In this document: in pieces, positions 47,985 to 57,256 of the stretch
Position numbering within the stretch: position 1 is the stretch's first letter
Layout of the letters: each line of letters starts with the position of its first letter
From: Bradyrhizobium sp. 190
GTDB lineage: Bacteria; Pseudomonadota; Alphaproteobacteria; Rhizobiales; Xanthobacteraceae
DNA length: 64,000 nt
Direction of reading: 5' to 3'
NCBI RefSeq assembly: GCF_023073415.1
Contig: NZ_JADPJL010000067.1
Location: 16,808 to 80,807, forward strand
The notes under the pieces: model-generated
The model's database searches: none
The model's input: the letters and a program-made list of their open reading frames with translations, nothing else
Told to the model about the DNA's origin: nothing
Made by a program: the position numbers and the translations under genes

Positions 47985-48150
47985 GTGGGCCGATTTCCCG
48001 CTATCGAGATCCTGGACCGGGGCGGTGGGACGCCGACGCGCTGCGCGACCTTGTACGTGGGTACGCGCTGGAACGCTTGGCGATCAGGACACGGTTCTGG
48101 TCATCGATGAGACCGGCTTTTTGAAGCAGGCAAGGTATAGCGCGACACAC
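47985..48150 (+). pseudogene. IS701-family transposase fragment
   Basis: WDADALRDLVRGYALERL then, after a shift, GDQDTVLVIDETGFLKQ, the region around the first catalytic aspartate of IS701 transposases. About 50 codons remain. Confidence 0.65.
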
Positions 48151-48179
48151 AATCTGGGTGGGGAGTGCGCGACAATCAG

Positions 48180-48436
48180 GTTGGCGAGTCAGTGTCGCGG
48201 CGTGGTGGTGATTGCCGCGATGATTGTCGCGCGCAAGGGTTTTGTTGGTTCTGATTGTCGCGGAGCGTCAATCAGCGAGCGTTTTTGGGTCGCGTGCGAC
48301 GGTGGCCGTCCTGGGCCGCGTTTTCGCTCGAGCGCGGTGCGCCGGCGATAGCTCTCGACGTTCATCTCGACGATGGTGGCGTGGTGGACGAGGCGATCGA
48401 TGGCGGCGAGCGTCATGACGGGGTCGCCGAACAGGT
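48180..48436 (-). pseudogene. istB: IS21-family IstB, C-terminal part (second locus)
   Basis: LFGDPVMTLAAIDRLVHHAT and IVEMNVESYRRRTALERKRG, the end of a different IstB subgroup from that at 22 kb. Its 5' side stops at the same LFGDP codons, where a serine-recombinase element end begins (48437). Confidence 0.85.
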
Positions 48437-48525
48437 CAGAGTACCCCTATTCTTGAGCGGGTCGTGTCTCACACGTCACGATCACTGACCCGCATCATTT
48501 TCTGTTTGGCACCGGTGGGTGAGCT
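48437..48525 (+). repeat. Right end of a serine-recombinase element (copy 2)
   Basis: CAGAGTACCCCTATTCTTGA and the following roughly 65 bases match, in reverse complement, 22000-22070, including the start of the small upstream gene (TITDPHHFLFG). A two-base insertion and divergence after CTGTTTGG distinguish it. Confidence 0.8.
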
Positions 48526-48895
48526 GTAGTACACGACATTCGGATTGACAAACCGAACGACTCGAACACCGGGAAGGAGTTTTTGCCATCATCATCGGTA
48601 CCAGTGAAATCGTGTCCGCCATCGGTGTCCAGCCTGCTTGCGGAGGCAATTGTGTGGTTCTGTCGGATGATCCAGATCCGAACAGCCCTCGGTAGATGCC
48701 GCGCGGTCAGCGCGGCGTGGGTGCCCTGCTCGACGATCTCCGCCAGCACGCTGCCCTCGTACCGCAAAACGTCGCTCGCGCCCGCTCACAAACCCGCCGC
48801 AGCCCAAGCGCCGCGGCCGCCCGTCTGGTAGGACCAATGACAATTTGCACTGCGCATTTGGTTGAAATTACCGCGCTGGCAACCTCGAAATCTAC
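48526..48895. other. Unassigned segment between mobile remnants
   Basis: The minus strand has an open stretch (RYEGSVLAEIVEQGTHAALT) that I do not recognise; no ends or motifs. Confidence 0.3.
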
Positions 48896-49021
48896 CCGCT
48901 CAATCAGCGCCTTCTTCAGCTGCTTGAAAAGCCCGTCCGCATCAGTGAGGTCTTCAGGCTTCTTATAGTTAGCAAGCAGTTGATCCAGTAGTTCAGGTGT
49001 AATCGTCGTGTCGGTTGTCAT
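48896..49021 (-). pseudogene. IS256-family transposase, N-terminal fragment
   Basis: MTTDTTITPELLDQLLANYK, KPEDLTDADGLFKQLKKALI, the start of an IS256 transposase, preceded by GAGG(A)GACTCAC. It breaks off after 42 codons. Confidence 0.85.
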
Positions 49022-49079
49022 GTGAGTCTCCTCGGTAAGGTAAACTCACAGAAACCTGCTTACACATTCTTTCTGACAC

Positions 49080-49638
49080 CCTCTGGTGCGCACTGTCTCG
49101 GCCAGCGACGATCCGCACCGACGAGGATACAGCTGCGCTCCTGCGACGATTAGCAATGCATTATCCCGATGCCGTGATCGCCGGCATCCTCAACCGGCAG
49201 GGCCGCACGACGGTCTACGGGCATCACTTCGACAGCACCGCGTCGGTAATTTGCGCCGCCACTGGAAGATCCCGAGCTTCCAAGAAAAACCGCAAGCCGC
49301 CGCCGCGCTCGTGTCGCTCCCTCGACGATCCATCGTTTGCTCAACGACGGCATTATCTCCGGCGAGCAGCTCACGCCAGGCGCTCCCTGGCGCATTCGTC
49401 TGACCGATGAACTCAAGGCGCGCTTCAACGGCGAAACGTCCGACGACTTTCTGCCGATGCGCGAAGCTATGCGGGCGCTCGGGATCTCGCGTCAAACCGT
49501 ATTGCAGCGAGTCAAGCGCGGCGAACTCGAAGCCGTGCACGTTGTGCGCGGGAAGCAAAAAGGACTCCACATCAAGGTGCTAGCCCCGCAATCAAGGTGT
49601 TAGCCCCGCAATCCAGCCTTTTCGACCAAACCGCATGA
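49080..49638 (+). pseudogene. Serine recombinase, C-terminal part (second element)
   Basis: LRRLAMHYPDAVIAGILNRQ, GRTTVYGH, then in other frames HWKIPSFQEKP and RLLNDGIISGEQLTPGAPWR, REAMRALGISRQTVLQRVKR, GELEAVHVVRGKQKGLHIKV: the C-terminal helix-turn-helix region of a large serine recombinase of another subtype than that at 19.5 kb. The original stop would be at 49638 (SSLFDQTA), but a 20-bp tandem duplication shifts the frame to a stop at 49603. Confidence 0.8.
49571..49610 (+). repeat. 20-bp tandem duplication inside the recombinase remnant
   Basis: ATCAAGGTGCTAGCCCCGCA followed by ATCAAGGTGTTAGCCCCGCA, one base different. Confidence 0.95.
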
Positions 49639-49648
49639 ACCAGGGGTA

Positions 49649-50339
49649 TTATGAAGCCACGTCCAAGAAGCTGCGTATGTCGGCATCGAGCACCCAGTTC
49701 ACACGCTGGCTCATGATCACCGTGTGCAAGGCGTCAAGCGCCATATGAGGATTCCGCCCCGGCCGGAAGCCGTAGGGGAATCCGAGGAAGTCGACCTCAT
49801 AGACGGCGCTTAACACCTCGGCCACCGCGCTTTGGACGATCTTGTCCTCTAGCGCCGGTACACCGAGAGGCCGCTTGCCGCCATCGGCTTTGGGGATGTA
49901 GACGCGCCTCACCGGCTGTGGCCGGTAGCGACCAGTGTGGACCGGTGCGCAAAGGTCGCGGATATTATCCGTGAGCCCTTCTTCGTACCTCGCCACCGTT
50001 ACCCCATCGACCCCCGCGCTGGCCTGCCGCTTTTGCCATCGAAACGCCCGATCAAGAGCGTCCTCGTCGATGTGGTGCAGCAAGGCTGTGAACCGGGTTT
50101 AGGCAGCCTGCTTGGCCGCCGCGTTCACCCGCTCGAGATTCGGCGGCAAGGCAACCCGGCTCTGTGTCCGGCCCCTGACCTTCTCGCGCGGGCTCCTCTC
50201 GGGCCGGCTCCTTCCCCCCATGCGTCTCGTTTCCTTCGACGACTTCACAGGTATTATGGACCAGTCCGACTCCCGACCTCAGCTCGGACCGCGGCTCTGG
50301 CAGTGCCTTGCCGCTGTCCCCCATTGGAGACCAATCCAA
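49649..50339 (-). pseudogene. Group II intron-encoded reverse transcriptase, N-terminal remnant
   Basis: KRQASAGVDGVTVARYEEGL, YRPQPVRRVYIPKADGGKRP, LGVPALEDKIVQSAVAEVLS, VDFLGFPYGFRPGRNPHMAL and VNWVLDADIRSFLD are RT domains 0-3 of LtrA-type proteins. A frameshift near 50.08 kb separates the Arg/Glu-rich leader. It is cut before the YADD active site, so both RT and the intron 3' end are missing. Confidence 0.9.
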
Positions 50340-50364
50340 TGGACCCGGTCGGGCCTCTCATGGC

Positions 50365-50562
50365 CTCAACGGCGAGATCAAGCGACGGACCGACGTCGTC
50401 GGCATCTTCCCCAATGAAGACGCCATCGTTCGCCTGGTCGGCGCGATCCTGCTCGAACAGAACGACGAATCGGCCGTCCAGCGCGCCCGCTACATGACAC
50501 TGGAAACCATCTCGCCGTTGAGCGATGATCCCATCGTCGGCTTGCCCGCCCTGGCAAGCTGA
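50365..50562 (+). pseudogene. IS256-family transposase, C-terminal fragment
   Basis: LNGEIKRRTDVVGIFPNEDA, IVRLVGAILLEQNDESAVQR, ARYMTLETISPLSDDPIVGL, the usual end of an IS256 transposase. The left boundary is the group II intron remnant. Confidence 0.9.
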
Positions 50563-50604
50563 TGCCTTCCGACCCGCCGTAAAATTCGCGGTGAGCTGCT
50601 GTCA

Positions 50605-51620
50605 GTTACACCACGCCACGGGGCACGATCGACGCTAACAATGGTGGATGTCGCAACGGGGTGGACCGAATGCCTTCCGCTCGTCGTGCGTGAAGCAGCT
50701 CTTGTGGTCGAGCCTCTCGAACGCGCGCAGAGCCTATTTCCCTGGCCCGTTCGTGGCCTCGATTTTGACAAGGACAGCGCCTTCATGAACGCACGGTCGT
50801 GTCATGGTGCCGCTCTCACGATGTCGAAGTAACTCGTTCCAGGGCCTACAAGAAGAACGATCAGGCATTCGTGGAGCAAAAGAACGGAGCTGTCGTTCGC
50901 CGCTTGGTGGGCTATGGGCGGTTTGAAGGCATTGATGCCGCTCGCTCATTAGCTCGCCTGTTTACGGCGGCTCAGCTGCACATCAATTTTCTTCCAGCCT
51001 TCGTTTAAGCTGAAGGAGAAGACGCGAAGGCGCCAAAGTGGTCAAGCGCTATCTTCCTCCAGAAACGCCGTACGAACGAGCGTTGGTTCATCCGAGTCTC
51101 GATGAGGCATTCAAACATAGGCTGCGAGAGATCTACCGCTCGCTTGATCCGCTCGCATTGCTGGCGCAGATGCGGGACGCCCAAAATGAACTTGGCAAGC
51201 GCGTCGATCGGCGGGCCGGAATGTCAGGGATGACGGCCGCGCCGGTGCGAAGTGACGTGGTGGCTTTTGCCCGAGAGCTCGGCGATGGTTGGAACGCGGG
51301 CGAGCAGCGGATCATTCATCGGCGCCGCTATGTGCGGCGCAAGCCTGTGCCACGTCGGCCATCGATGCTCGACCCTACATTCCCATCATCGAGGAATGAA
51401 CCGCGGCGGTTCCGCACTTGTCCGCGGTCGATCTTCTCTCCCGGCTGGAAGCGCATGCGCCCGGTCGGTTCGGGCGGCGTCAGCGGCGTACGGTGCAGCG
51501 GCTGGTGAAGAATTGGCGATCAAAGGCCGCTCGACAGCTCACCAGCAGCGCAGAGATCACGTTAAGCATCGACCCACGCTCCGTACCTGAGGTCCGGGTC
51601 CCGAGAGGTGCCTTCGCCTA
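50605..51620 (+). pseudogene. Second copy of the ISNCY/IS481-like DDE transposase, 5'-truncated
   Basis: MVDVATGWTECLPLVVREAA, then VEVTRSRAYKKNDQAFVEQK, NGAVVRRLVGYGRFEGIDAA, TPYERALVHPSLDEAFKHRL and RRQRRTVQRLVKNWRSKAAR, closely parallel to the element at 25.9-27.66 kb. Three or more frameshifts (near 50.8, 51.0 and 51.4 kb). The right-end repeat TGAGGCAGTATGGAGGGTCA is at 51743-51763. Confidence 0.85.
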
Positions 51621-51632
51621 ATCACCGCAAGC

Positions 51633-51686
51633 CGCTCGCTCGCTATAGCGCTATGGAAAGCGCGCTTCGCGAGCGGCTTGCTCGGA
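51633..51686. repeat. Hairpin repeat shared with 22.24 kb
   Basis: CAAGCCGCTCGC...GCGAGCGGCTTG arms with an AGCGCTAT-containing spacer, as at 22241-22295. Here it sits inside the 3' region of the DDE element rather than of an IS21. Confidence 0.75.
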
Positions 51687-52013
51687 CTCGCGGCAAACCG
51701 AATCCAGGAACAACGGGGGTCCGCTTCGGTAACATTCTCATCTGAGGCAGTATGGAGGGTCAATTTTCCACGTCGCCCGACAGCCGGAGCAAGGATGCCG
51801 AGCCGGTGGCCGTCTAGGACGTGCGGTTCGTACGTTGAGTGCCTGCTTGGCGCCGTCCGAAATGATGCTATCAAACTGTCCGGGGAAATGTCACCGACGC
51901 ATATGGCTGCACAGATCAATGCGAAGCGTGCAGACAACACTGCCGGTCAGCAACTGGACGCTAAAATAAACTAAAGGATGAATCAGAACGCCGAGGCGAC
52001 TTTGCTAACCCGC

Positions 52014-52739
52014 CTAAATATTTGCTGAAATCATGGGCTCAGTCGCGGCATAAGCGTCTGAAATAAGTTTGTAACAGTCACAGGCCGTTTGCTCGAGGCC
52101 CTTGCGTCCATCAATCTGCAAGACGCCGCGCATCTTGCGAACCAACCCTTGTTTTTCGAATCGGGTCAAGGTCTCTGTTACCCCAGCGCGGCGCAACCCC
52201 AAGACAGATGAAAGGGAGTCATGGGTGACTGGCAGCACATTGGCACCAAGAGCATCACTGGCCAAACAAAGCCAGCTCGCGAGCCGCTTTTCGCGATCGT
52301 GCCGAACCCCGCATAATCCAGTGTGAGCGCAATGCAAGGTCAGCGCTTGAACGTACTGAAAGAGCTGTTTTCGGATTCCAGGACACTCGGTCATCACTCG
52401 ACACAAATCTTCGACACGAATCCTGTGCGCGCTTCCAGGAAAGAGCACAACAGATTGATGCGTCGAAATATGCGCTCCCACAAAGAGCGAAGCGCCGACC
52501 GCTCCCCGATGTCCTATCACCGCCGTTTCAAGGAAGCTCCCGGCCGCGACAATCCTTAGCGAGACGAGGCCCGACTCGATAAAATAGACATGATCAGGGT
52601 GCCTTTTCGGCTCTTGCAGCACCATGCGTTCTTTCAGGACGATCGGCTCAAGGAACTCCCCTATTGCCGCGAGGTCTTGACGAGAAATTCTCGTCAGAAT
52701 CACGTTTTTGACAAAGGACCACGTATTAGGACGCACCAT
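52014..52739 (-). CDS. Crp/Fnr-family transcriptional regulator
   Basis: 241 residues from ATG 52739 (the frame is open upstream to 53051 but without homology). Cyclic-nucleotide-binding beta-roll: RMVLQEPKRHPDHVYFIESG, LVSLRIVAAGSFLETAVIGH, RGAVGASLFVGAH. C-terminal winged HTH: THDSLSSV, LGLRRAGVTETLTRFEKQGL, VRKMRGVLQI. No N-terminal cysteine cluster, so not an oxygen-sensing Fnr/FixK-type Fe-S protein. Part of a Crp subgroup common in rhizobia; ligand unknown. Confidence 0.9.
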   Translation of the reverse strand: MVRPNTWSFVKNVILTRISRQDLAAIGEFLEPIVLKERMVLQEPKRHPDHVYFIESGLVSLRIVAAGSFLETAVIGHRGAVGASLFVGAHISTHQSVVLFPGSAHRIRVEDLCRVMTECPGIRKQLFQYVQALTLHCAHTGLCGVRHDREKRLASWLCLASDALGANVLPVTHDSLSSVLGLRRAGVTETLTRFEKQGLVRKMRGVLQIDGRKGLEQTACDCYKLISDAYAATEPMISANI

Positions 52740-53729
52740 GCTAGGCTGGTTGAAGGATCTGCTGTGCGCCGGACCCCCACTTGAGAGCTGTATCTCCGGA
52801 GCTATTAATCGCACGCGTGGTCGATCATGGTGTGGTCCGTCTCCTGGCATGCGGATTTCTTCCGGGTCAGCACCGCTGTACTGTGACGAGATTTTGATTA
52901 CCGACTGTAACGACATTTCAATCTTGATTAATGCAATGAGCCTCGTGTCGACGCCCAAATCCCGCTTGCGAGCGCCCCTTTTGAGGGATTCCGACTGGCC
53001 GAGCCGGCGGCTGCATGTACCGGCCCTCGCTTGGAGCGTCAGCGCCACCAACTTGGCTTTGCGCGGTCAAAGGACGGCAATCCGGATTTGCGCCTCCCGC
53101 TGCTTGATTTGCATGGTTACTGTGGGAGGGTGCGATGGCTTTGCGCCTGCCTTGGCGAACCTGAGGTCCTTGGGTTCCTCAGAAAAGAGGCGCCGAGCTT
53201 GCCGAAAGTCGCGTCCTTCATAGTCCCGCCTAGAGCGACTCACAAGGCGTGGATCAAGAGTCCCCGGTGCTCTAAGCTCCATCGCCCTACGAAGGCGACT
53301 TCGGTAGTCGTGGATATCTGAAGCGGCGGTGGGTGAAGACGCCAGCGCCGCCATCATCCAGAATCACGAGACCTCGGCACTTCTCGGAGCAAGCGCCGGG
53401 AGGGACGCGTATTGCGAACGAAAATGGGAACCAACCCGCAAACGTCAAAATCTCGTCTGAGAGGCGCCCTCCGAATGTGGCTTATCTCGGATCCCGATCC
53501 GTCGATTGACCCGCGTCCCTGGGGCCTCGTTTCCCAAGAAAGGCAAGAGAAAAACTGTCATCGTGAGTGGAAACACAAACCCACTTTTCCAGAATCATAG
53601 ACAGACACATCAAAACGGTCAGATAGTCGTTCGACCATCAAATAAGAACTCCTCAGCCGCTAATTCGTCGTGCGGAGCGAGCTTGGAGCGCGTTGGCGCC
53701 CTGCACATGGGAGTTACGCAAGCACGCCT
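52740..53729. other. Gap upstream of the Crp/Fnr gene and downstream of bioA
   Basis: Nearly 1 kb. A minus-strand 96-codon frame (53067-53357) is open but unrecognised. No terminator with a clear T-run was found after bioA. Confidence 0.45.
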
Positions 53730-54995
53730 TCAAGTTATCGCATCGGCAGCATCCCTGATGCCGCCGTAGATTTCGTCAAGGTCTGCCGCTCTGACGCAAT
53801 ACGGCGGCATCACGTAGATCGCATTGCCGAGCGGCCGCAGCAGCAGATTTCGGTCCTTAAAGAACGCCTGAAGCTTCGGACCGATGCACGCGAGATAGCC
53901 CGCTTGCCTTGCTTTCAGATCGAGTGCTGTAATCGTGCCTGTTCGACGGACGTTTTCAAACCGTGGGTCGGTGCGGAATGACTCAATTGCCTGTTCTTGC
54001 ATTGTGGCGACTGACGCCACACGCTGGCGACATTCCTGATCTTGCCAGAGATCCAGGTTGGCCTTTGCGGCGGCGCAGGCCACTGGATTCGCAGTATATG
54101 AACTCGAGTGAAAGAACGTACGTGTCCGATCTTTGGAATAATGCGCGTCGAAAATATCCGCGCGGCAGAGTGTCACCGCAAGGGGAAGCGCCCCTCCCGT
54201 GAGACCTTTCGAATAGCAGGCAATATCGGGCGTGACGTTGGCCTGCTCGCAAGCGAATAATGTTCCGGTGCGGCCCCAGCCCGTCATGACCTCGTCGGCA
54301 ATGAACAGGACGTCCGAGGCCTCGCAAATCCGCTTCATCTCTCTTAGCACCCAGGCTGGGTACATCAGCATTCCGCCCGCCCCCAATATCAGAGGCTCCA
54401 CAATAAAGGCGGCAGGCATTTCGTTTCGACATGCAGATTCGAGCGCATCGAGCGTTGCCTGTTCATGCCCTCTAGTGGGAAACGGGATTGAGGTAACGTC
54501 GAACAGCAGAGGCCCGTACGCCGCGTTGAACACACCTCTAGCACCGACCGACATCGCCCCGACCGTATCGCCGTGGTAGGAATGTTGCATCACGACAATG
54601 CGTATTCGCTGTTTGCCGATATTGTGCCAATAGCCGAGTGCCATTTTTAAGGCGACTTCCACACTGGCTGAGCCGCTGTCGGAGAAGAAGACATAGTCGA
54701 GGCCGCGGGGAGCGAGTTTCAAAAGTTGTGCAGCAAGCTCCTCAGCCGGTTCGTGGGTATGGCCGGCAAAGATAATCTGGTTGAGCTTTTCTGCCTGTTT
54801 CTGAATCGCGCTCACGATGTGTGGATGGCAATGTCCATGCGTCACGACCCACCAGGATGAGATTGCATCGATGATACGGCGACCATCGGCTGTGTGGAGA
54901 TAAGCACCATCACCTCGCACAACCCTTGTTATCTCGTCTTGAAGCGCGTGTTGCGTGAACGGATGCCAGATCGGCGACTTTTTCTTTGGCATCAT
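53730..54995 (-). CDS. bioA: Adenosylmethionine-8-amino-7-oxononanoate aminotransferase
   Basis: 421 residues. Converts KAPA to DAPA with S-adenosylmethionine as amino donor, the third-last step of biotin synthesis. The N-terminus IWHPFTQHALQDE and DAISSWWVVTHGHCHPHIVS are diagnostic for BioA. PLP motifs: FFSDSGSASVEVALKMALGY, QHSYHGDTVGAMS, LFIADEVMTGWGRTGTLFAC, and the Schiff-base lysine in IACYSKGLTGGALPLAV. The start at 54995 overlaps the bioD stop (ATGA), the usual operon coupling. Last gene of bioB-panD-bioF-bioD-bioA. Confidence 0.97.
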   Translation of the reverse strand: MMPKKKSPIWHPFTQHALQDEITRVVRGDGAYLHTADGRRIIDAISSWWVVTHGHCHPHIVSAIQKQAEKLNQIIFAGHTHEPAEELAAQLLKLAPRGLDYVFFSDSGSASVEVALKMALGYWHNIGKQRIRIVVMQHSYHGDTVGAMSVGARGVFNAAYGPLLFDVTSIPFPTRGHEQATLDALESACRNEMPAAFIVEPLILGAGGMLMYPAWVLREMKRICEASDVLFIADEVMTGWGRTGTLFACEQANVTPDIACYSKGLTGGALPLAVTLCRADIFDAHYSKDRTRTFFHSSSYTANPVACAAAKANLDLWQDQECRQRVASVATMQEQAIESFRTDPRFENVRRTGTITALDLKARQAGYLACIGPKLQAFFKDRNLLLRPLGNAIYVMPPYCVRAADLDEIYGGIRDAADAIT

Positions 54996-55624
54996 GGCTG
55001 GAAATCATCAGCACGGAATGAGGCTTTGAACGCGACTTGCAGCGTGTCTGCTGCGAGAGGAGAAAGCCAGGGCAATCGCCCCAACCAACGCACCCGCCCG
55101 ATCTCGCAAATTGCGCTCTCATTCTCCGAATTTCTTTCGCCAATGAAGGCAATCCCAAGAATGCCGATCTGGCGCTTTCGCAGAGCCTCTATCGACAGCA
55201 GCGAGTGATTGATCGTACCCAGCGCTGTGCTCGCGCAAAGCACGACTGGAAGCTGCCATCGCTCGAAGATGTCAGCATAAAGTGTGGCGCCCCTCAGCGG
55301 CACCATTACCCCGCCGGCGCCCTCGATCACTAGCGGTCGCTCCCCAGTGTCCGGAATATCGAGCGCATCTACGTCTATGCGAACTCCGTCAATTTCGGCG
55401 GAATGATGCGGCGAAGCGGGCGTTCGAAGGCGGTAGCGCTCCGGCACGATGCGATCGGGTGAGAGACTGCCCAGTCTTGCGGCGACCTGGGTGTCGGTCT
55501 CTCCGTCGAGACCCGCCTGAATCGGCTTCCAATAGTTTGCGCCCAGGAGATTGGCGAGCCCCGCGGAAAATACCGTTTTTCCGATTCCGGTATCCGTACC
55601 GGTCACCACGATCCGCTGGCTCAT
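54992..55624 (-). CDS. bioD: Dethiobiotin synthetase
   Basis: 210 residues. ATP-dependent carboxylation of DAPA to dethiobiotin. P-loop TGTDTGIGKT at residues 8-17, the substrate-binding YWKPIQAGLDGETD, and LVIEGAGGVMVPLRG with the second nucleotide contact. Both ends overlap neighbours by 4 bases (bioF stop, bioA start). Confidence 0.96.
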   Translation of the reverse strand: MSQRIVVTGTDTGIGKTVFSAGLANLLGANYWKPIQAGLDGETDTQVAARLGSLSPDRIVPERYRLRTPASPHHSAEIDGVRIDVDALDIPDTGERPLVIEGAGGVMVPLRGATLYADIFERWQLPVVLCASTALGTINHSLLSIEALRKRQIGILGIAFIGERNSENESAICEIGRVRWLGRLPWLSPLAADTLQVAFKASFRADDFQP

Positions 55625-56775
55625 CGAGGCCAGCCCCTCGTCTCCTCAAAGAGCGCATCGAGCATTGCACGCACGTCATCCTCCCCGACGTTGAGTGTCA
55701 GTGAAATCCGCAAACGGGCCGTGCCCGCCGGCACAGTTGGCGGCCGGATTCCGCGGATATCGAAGCCGCGAGCCTGCAGCGCAGAGGCGAGCCGCATAGC
55801 ACGTGAATTGTCGCCAACGATATAAGGCACGATCTGCGAGTCCGAAGGACTTCGCCTAACGCGTTCACTGATCTGCTGATGCGTGAACGCGACCAGCTTG
55901 GCCAGACGCTGCTGGCGCTCAGGCTCCTCCTGCAGGATTAAGAGAGCCTCCCGCACGGCGACGGCCATCAACGGTGACGGCGCGGTGGCGAAGATAAACG
56001 GACGGCAGCGATTGACCATGAAGTCGCGCAGTGCACTGGAAGCAGTGACAAGTGCGCCGGCAGCACCCAGCGCCTTGCCGCAGGTATGAACGACCAAGAG
56101 ATTTTCGCGCCCCTCATAGGGTGCGGTGAGCCCCCGTCCCTGCTCGCCGTAGACGCCTGTGGCATGGGCTTCGTCCACGATCAGGAACGCGTCGTACCGA
56201 TCCGCAATCGCGACCAGGTCTTCAAGCGGTGCGAAGTCGCCATCCATGCTGTAGAGACTTTCGACCACGATCCAGACGCGGCCGGTTCGGCCTTTCGCGC
56301 GCCAGTCGCGAATTGTGCTTTCGACCGACTGGGGGTCGTTATGGGGGCTTATCCGAAAATCGGCCCTGCCAGCTCGTGCGCCTTCATGAATACTCGCGTG
56401 CACGAGCGAATCGTGAACAAGCAAATCGCCCCGCTGCGGCAGCGTTGTTAGGAGAGCAAAATTTGCGACATAACCGCCGCCAAAGAACAGCGCCGTCTCC
56501 GCCCCAAAGAACCTGGCAGCTTCTGCTTCGAGGCTCTCGTGCTCCTCACAATTGCCGCGCAGAAGCCGCGAGCCGCCGGCTCCGATCGGCGTGCCGGCCT
56601 GAAGCGCGGCGCAGACAGCCATTTTCATACGTGGAGCGCTCGCCAGCGCGAGATAATCGTTCGATGCGAAATCGACGCCTGCGCGCGGTTTGAGGCTGCG
56701 CAGCCGGTTGTCCTCTTTCAGAGCATGCAAATGTGCGACGTAATCGGCAAATTTGACCGAATGGATTGAGTTCAT
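55621..56775 (-). CDS. bioF: 8-amino-7-oxononanoate (KAPA) synthase
   Basis: 384 residues; GGAAG before ATG 56775. Condenses pimeloyl-ACP/CoA with alanine. Oxoamine-synthase features: FASNDYLALASAPRMKMAV, GAGGSRLLRGNCEEHESLEA, LIVDEAHATGVYGEQGRGLT, the PLP lysine in VVHTCGKALGAAGALV, and a C-terminal PPTVPAGTARLRISLTLNVG. It follows panD after 81 bases. Confidence 0.96.
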   Translation of the reverse strand: MNSIHSVKFADYVAHLHALKEDNRLRSLKPRAGVDFASNDYLALASAPRMKMAVCAALQAGTPIGAGGSRLLRGNCEEHESLEAEAARFFGAETALFFGGGYVANFALLTTLPQRGDLLVHDSLVHASIHEGARAGRADFRISPHNDPQSVESTIRDWRAKGRTGRVWIVVESLYSMDGDFAPLEDLVAIADRYDAFLIVDEAHATGVYGEQGRGLTAPYEGRENLLVVHTCGKALGAAGALVTASSALRDFMVNRCRPFIFATAPSPLMAVAVREALLILQEEPERQQRLAKLVAFTHQQISERVRRSPSDSQIVPYIVGDNSRAMRLASALQARGFDIRGIRPPTVPAGTARLRISLTLNVGEDDVRAMLDALFEETRGWPR

Positions 56776-56856
56776 TCTTCACTTCCAGCGTAGGCATCGA
56801 TCGCGCCAGAGTTCTGATGTCGTCAAGCACAAAGGCTCCAACATCACCTTTAGCTT

Positions 56857-57210
56857 TCAACTTGGTAGCATGCGGTTTTCTGGGTCAACCAGCACAACAC
56901 GGGGTCTAAAGAGCTTGGCTTCCGCCTCATCAAAGGAGGCATATGCAACGATAGCAATTTTGTCTCCGGGCATGGCAAGTCGCGCAGCTGCACCATTCAA
57001 GTCTATGGTGCCCGACCGCGGGGGCGCTGCGGTGACATAGGTGGCGAAGCGCACTCCGGTTTCGGTGTTGTAGATTTCGACGCGTTCGTTGATCAGGAAA
57101 CCTGCCGCGTCGAGCAGCGCGCGATCAATTGATATCGAGCCCTCAGAGTGCAGATCGGCTTCGGTCACCGAGGCACGATCGATCTTTCCTTTCATCAACG
57201 TAATCTGCAT
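56857..57210 (-). CDS. panD: Aspartate 1-decarboxylase (pyruvoyl enzyme precursor)
   Basis: 117 residues. Self-cleaves at Gly24-Ser25 (LHSEGSISIDRALLDAAGF) to form the pyruvoyl cofactor, and makes beta-alanine for pantothenate. MKGKIDRASVTEADL and the C-terminal VAYASFDEAEAKLFRPRVVL match the family. It sits inside the biotin operon between bioB and bioF, an unusual neighbour; no panB or panC is in the window. Confidence 0.95.
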   Translation of the reverse strand: MQITLMKGKIDRASVTEADLHSEGSISIDRALLDAAGFLINERVEIYNTETGVRFATYVTAAPPRSGTIDLNGAAARLAMPGDKIAIVAYASFDEAEAKLFRPRVVLVDPENRMLPS

Positions 57211-57256
57211 TTGTCCCCTACACTGGAGTTTGCGTACAGCGTGCTCGCTGCCTGTT

